7,523 bases of DNA. It comes from Nitriliruptoraceae bacterium (lineage in GTDB: Bacteria > Actinomycetota > Nitriliruptoria > Nitriliruptorales > Nitriliruptoraceae). The translations under genes and the position numbers were made by a program. The notes below the pieces were generated by a model. That model did no database searches. It saw nothing but the letters and a program-made list of their open reading frames with translations, and was not told where the DNA came from. The DNA lies in the NCBI GenBank assembly GCA_003554005.1, contig PWEU01000060.1:1-7523 (forward strand), given 5' to 3'. Each line of letters begins with the position of its first letter. The first letter of the stretch is position 1. Positions 6,116 through 7,523 of the stretch are shown one piece after another.

Positions 6116-6424
6116 ATGGCGATCCTGGTCGACGCGGCCATCTGGCCCCACCGCGGGCGCCGCTTCGCGCACCTGGTGAGCGATCGCTCCGAGGCCGAGC
6201 TCCACGCCTTCGCCGTCGAGCTCGGCCTGCAGCGCCGGTGGTACCAGGGCGACCACTACGACATCCCCGCCGAGCTCCGCGCGCGGGCGATCGCGCTCGG
6301 CGCCGAGCCGGTCGGAGCGTCGGAGCTGGTCCGACGGGTGCGCGCCGCGGGTCTCAGGAGCGGCTCCCGGGTCCGGCGTCTGCCCGGCGAGCCGTTGCGG
6401 CCACCGCTGGTCGACGGAGCCTGA
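6116..6424 (+). CDS. DUF4031 domain-containing protein
   Basis: A 102-aa protein that I recognise as the DUF4031 family, small cytosolic proteins of unknown function common in Actinobacteria and some other bacteria. Conserved features visible are ILVDAAIWP at residues 3-11, HLVSD at 19-23, the ELHAFA helix at 28-33 and GDHYD at 45-49, followed by a helix ending in SELVRRVRAAGL. The conserved His and Asp residues could form a metal or catalytic site, but that is inference. The domain fills nearly the whole protein, which is normal for the family. The start at 6116 agrees with the ribosome site and with the domain boundary. It sits 17 bases after the MFS gene on the same strand, so it is probably expressed from the divergent promoter with the transporter. 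It converges with the patatin gene. Confidence 0.9.
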   Translation: MAILVDAAIWPHRGRRFAHLVSDRSEAELHAFAVELGLQRRWYQGDHYDIPAELRARAIALGAEPVGASELVRRVRAAGLRSGSRVRRLPGEPLRPPLVDGA

Positions 6425-6443
6425 GGACCGCCCGGAGCGGTCC
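6425..6443. terminator. Hairpin between convergent genes, possible bidirectional terminator
   Basis: GGACCGC, loop CCGGA, GCGGTCC: a perfect 7-bp GC-rich stem that begins right after the DUF4031 stop and ends 15 bases before the patatin stop on the other strand. There is no U-tract on either side, so it is not a canonical intrinsic terminator. Hairpins without U-tracts are often proposed as terminators in high-GC actinobacteria. Confidence 0.5.
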
Positions 6444-6458
6444 GCCGGGGCCAGGGGA

Positions 6459-7424
6459 TCAGGTGCGGCAGCGGTCGCGGTACTCGTCGAAGCTGAACCG
6501 CTCCAGGAAGGCGTGCATCGCCTCGTAGCCGTCGCTGAACAGGTCGTACTCCTCGTCGGCGTCGAGGTCGAGGGTGCCGACGTCGGAGAGGTCGACCCGG
6601 ACGGTGCGGACCTCGTCGCAGGGGTTGTCAGGGGCCAGTTGGTCGCTGGTGTCGAGCAGGGAATCGATCACCATGCGGGCCAGCTCCAGGGTCGAACCGG
6701 GGAGCTCCGCGGTGGCAGGTGCCCGCGGGAGCAGCCGGATGCCGAAGGTCGGCCACCTCGGTGGCTGGTCGTCGATCCGGTCGAGGACCCCGACGGGGAA
6801 CGCGGAGGTCAGGCCGCCGTCGATCAGCAGCGCCTGGGCGCCGGTGTCACGGTTGCCGATCCGGACCGGGTCGTAGACGAAAGGGATCGACATCGACGCG
6901 CGGACGGCCCTGGCGACGCTCTGCGCATCCGGGTCCAGATCGTAACGTCCGTAGTCCCAGGGCAGGCGGACCACCCGTCGGTTCAGGATGTCGAGGCAGC
7001 GCACCACGAGGCGGTAGCGCCGCTCGATCGGCGCATCGTCCTCCACGTCGGTGACCTTCAGGTCACCGAAGGTCTCGATCCCCTGGCCCTCCAGCACCTC
7101 GGTGATCCAGGTGGCGGGGTCGGTGCCCTCCTCGGTGAACCGCCTGAGGCCCCGGTTGGCCGCCCGGTTCTCCTTCAGTCGGGCGACGACGTCGGAGAGC
7201 GCGAAGCGGGTGAAGTCCAGCTCGTCGAACAGCTCCCGTAGGGTCGCGGCGCCCACCCCGGCGATCGCGAAGGAGCCGGCGATGGCCCCCGCTGAGGCCC
7301 CGGCCACCCGCATCACGTCGTAGCCGGCCTCCTCGAGCGCGGTCATGGCGCCGATGTGGGCCACCCCCCGGACGCCACCGCCGCCGAGCACCAGATCGCA
7401 CCGTTGCCGCTGCTGCTCCGCCAT
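6459..7424 (-). CDS. Patatin-like phospholipase family protein
   Basis: Patatin-fold serine hydrolase, 321 aa, expected to release fatty acids from phospholipids or related acyl esters using a Ser-Asp dyad. The oxyanion-hole loop GGGGVRG is at residues 14-20, the nucleophile elbow G42-A43-S44-A45-G46 gives Ser44, and D202-G203-G204 supplies the catalytic Asp, so the active site is intact. RASMSIPFVY at 175-184 is the usual segment before the DGG motif. No signal peptide or membrane helix is seen, so it is probably cytosolic or loosely membrane-associated, like RssA-type bacterial patatins. ATG 7424 is chosen because AGGAGGT lies six bases upstream and the fold starts at residue 10; a TTG-started extension of 27 residues is not supported. 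It is a single gene on its strand within the window. Natural substrate unknown. Confidence 0.95.
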   Translation of the reverse strand: MAEQQRQRCDLVLGGGGVRGVAHIGAMTALEEAGYDVMRVAGASAGAIAGSFAIAGVGAATLRELFDELDFTRFALSDVVARLKENRAANRGLRRFTEEGTDPATWITEVLEGQGIETFGDLKVTDVEDDAPIERRYRLVVRCLDILNRRVVRLPWDYGRYDLDPDAQSVARAVRASMSIPFVYDPVRIGNRDTGAQALLIDGGLTSAFPVGVLDRIDDQPPRWPTFGIRLLPRAPATAELPGSTLELARMVIDSLLDTSDQLAPDNPCDEVRTVRVDLSDVGTLDLDADEEYDLFSDGYEAMHAFLERFSFDEYRDRCRT

Positions 7425-7430
7425 CCTCGG

Positions 7431-7437
7431 ACCTCCT
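7431..7437 (-). promoter_or_regulatory. Shine-Dalgarno site of the patatin gene
   Basis: AGGAGGT on the minus strand, six bases before the ATG at 7424, in a GGAGGAGGT run. It decides the start. No promoter could be recognised in the 86 bases between this site and the right edge. Confidence 0.8.
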
Positions 7438-7523
7438 CCACCCGTGACCCGTTGTCCGCACCCGGCGGCCGATCCAGCCTGCCGGAACCCCGTGGGAGAT
7501 GCCAACCGGCCGGCCCACGAGCC

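Noticed and set aside
7482..7505. TTGGCA on the minus strand as a -35 box for the patatin gene
   Set aside because: No TANNNT box follows at 16-19 bases, so there is no pair to support a promoter.
7425..7505. 27-residue N-terminal extension of the patatin protein from a TTG start
   Set aside because: A strong AGGAGGT sits inside it, correctly spaced for ATG 7424, and the patatin fold starts just after that ATG.
1..7523. Mobile element, CRISPR, tRNA or prophage signals
   Set aside because: I found no transposase, integrase, terminal repeats, spaced direct repeats or cloverleaf sequence on either strand, and composition is even across the window.

Overview
The window is dense, very GC-rich coding DNA with a strong G/C preference at third codon positions, several GTG-capable starts and almost no intergenic space. 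Together with the family content (an actinobacterial-type SNF2 helicase, a DUF4031 protein, a possible leaderless start behind a TANNNT -10 box), this points to a high-GC actinobacterium, probably an environmental lineage. I cannot place it more finely from sequence alone. No rRNA, tRNA, CRISPR array, insertion sequence or integrase is visible, so it looks like ordinary chromosome rather than an inserted element.

Left block (1-3702, plus strand): a large SNF2-family helicase/translocase, cut by the left edge, is followed by two small genes that overlap their upstream neighbour by 4 and 11 bases. The first (161 aa) has a very basic AT-hook-like N-terminal half and a C-terminal tail that resembles the tail of actinobacterial SWIM-type proteins but has no zinc finger. 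The second (110 aa) is unrecognised. The overlaps argue for one translationally coupled operon, perhaps a DNA-remodelling module.

Middle block (3740-4760, minus strand): a 64-aa coiled-coil-like protein, then a classical short-chain dehydrogenase/reductase with complete cofactor and catalytic motifs. They are 37 bases apart and probably co-transcribed. The SDR converges with the helicase operon across a 37-base gap that shows no convincing terminator.

A 105-base divergent spacer (4761-4865) separates the minus-strand pair from a plus-strand operon of a 12-helix MFS transporter and a DUF4031 protein (4866-6424). The spacer carries a near-perfect inverted repeat whose two arms each contain a TAGYGT box correctly placed to be a -10 element. 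This is the best regulatory signal in the window.

Right block (6459-7424, minus strand): a patatin-like phospholipase with an intact Ser/Asp dyad, convergent with the DUF4031 gene. A perfect 7-bp hairpin lies in the 34-base gap and may end transcription from both sides. The last 99 bases (7425-7523) hold the ribosome binding site of the patatin gene and otherwise nothing I can identify. There is no stretch over 300 bases without a gene.

Most of the window is ordinary housekeeping or accessory chromosome. The least explained parts are the two small genes coupled to the helicase and the symmetric divergent promoter.
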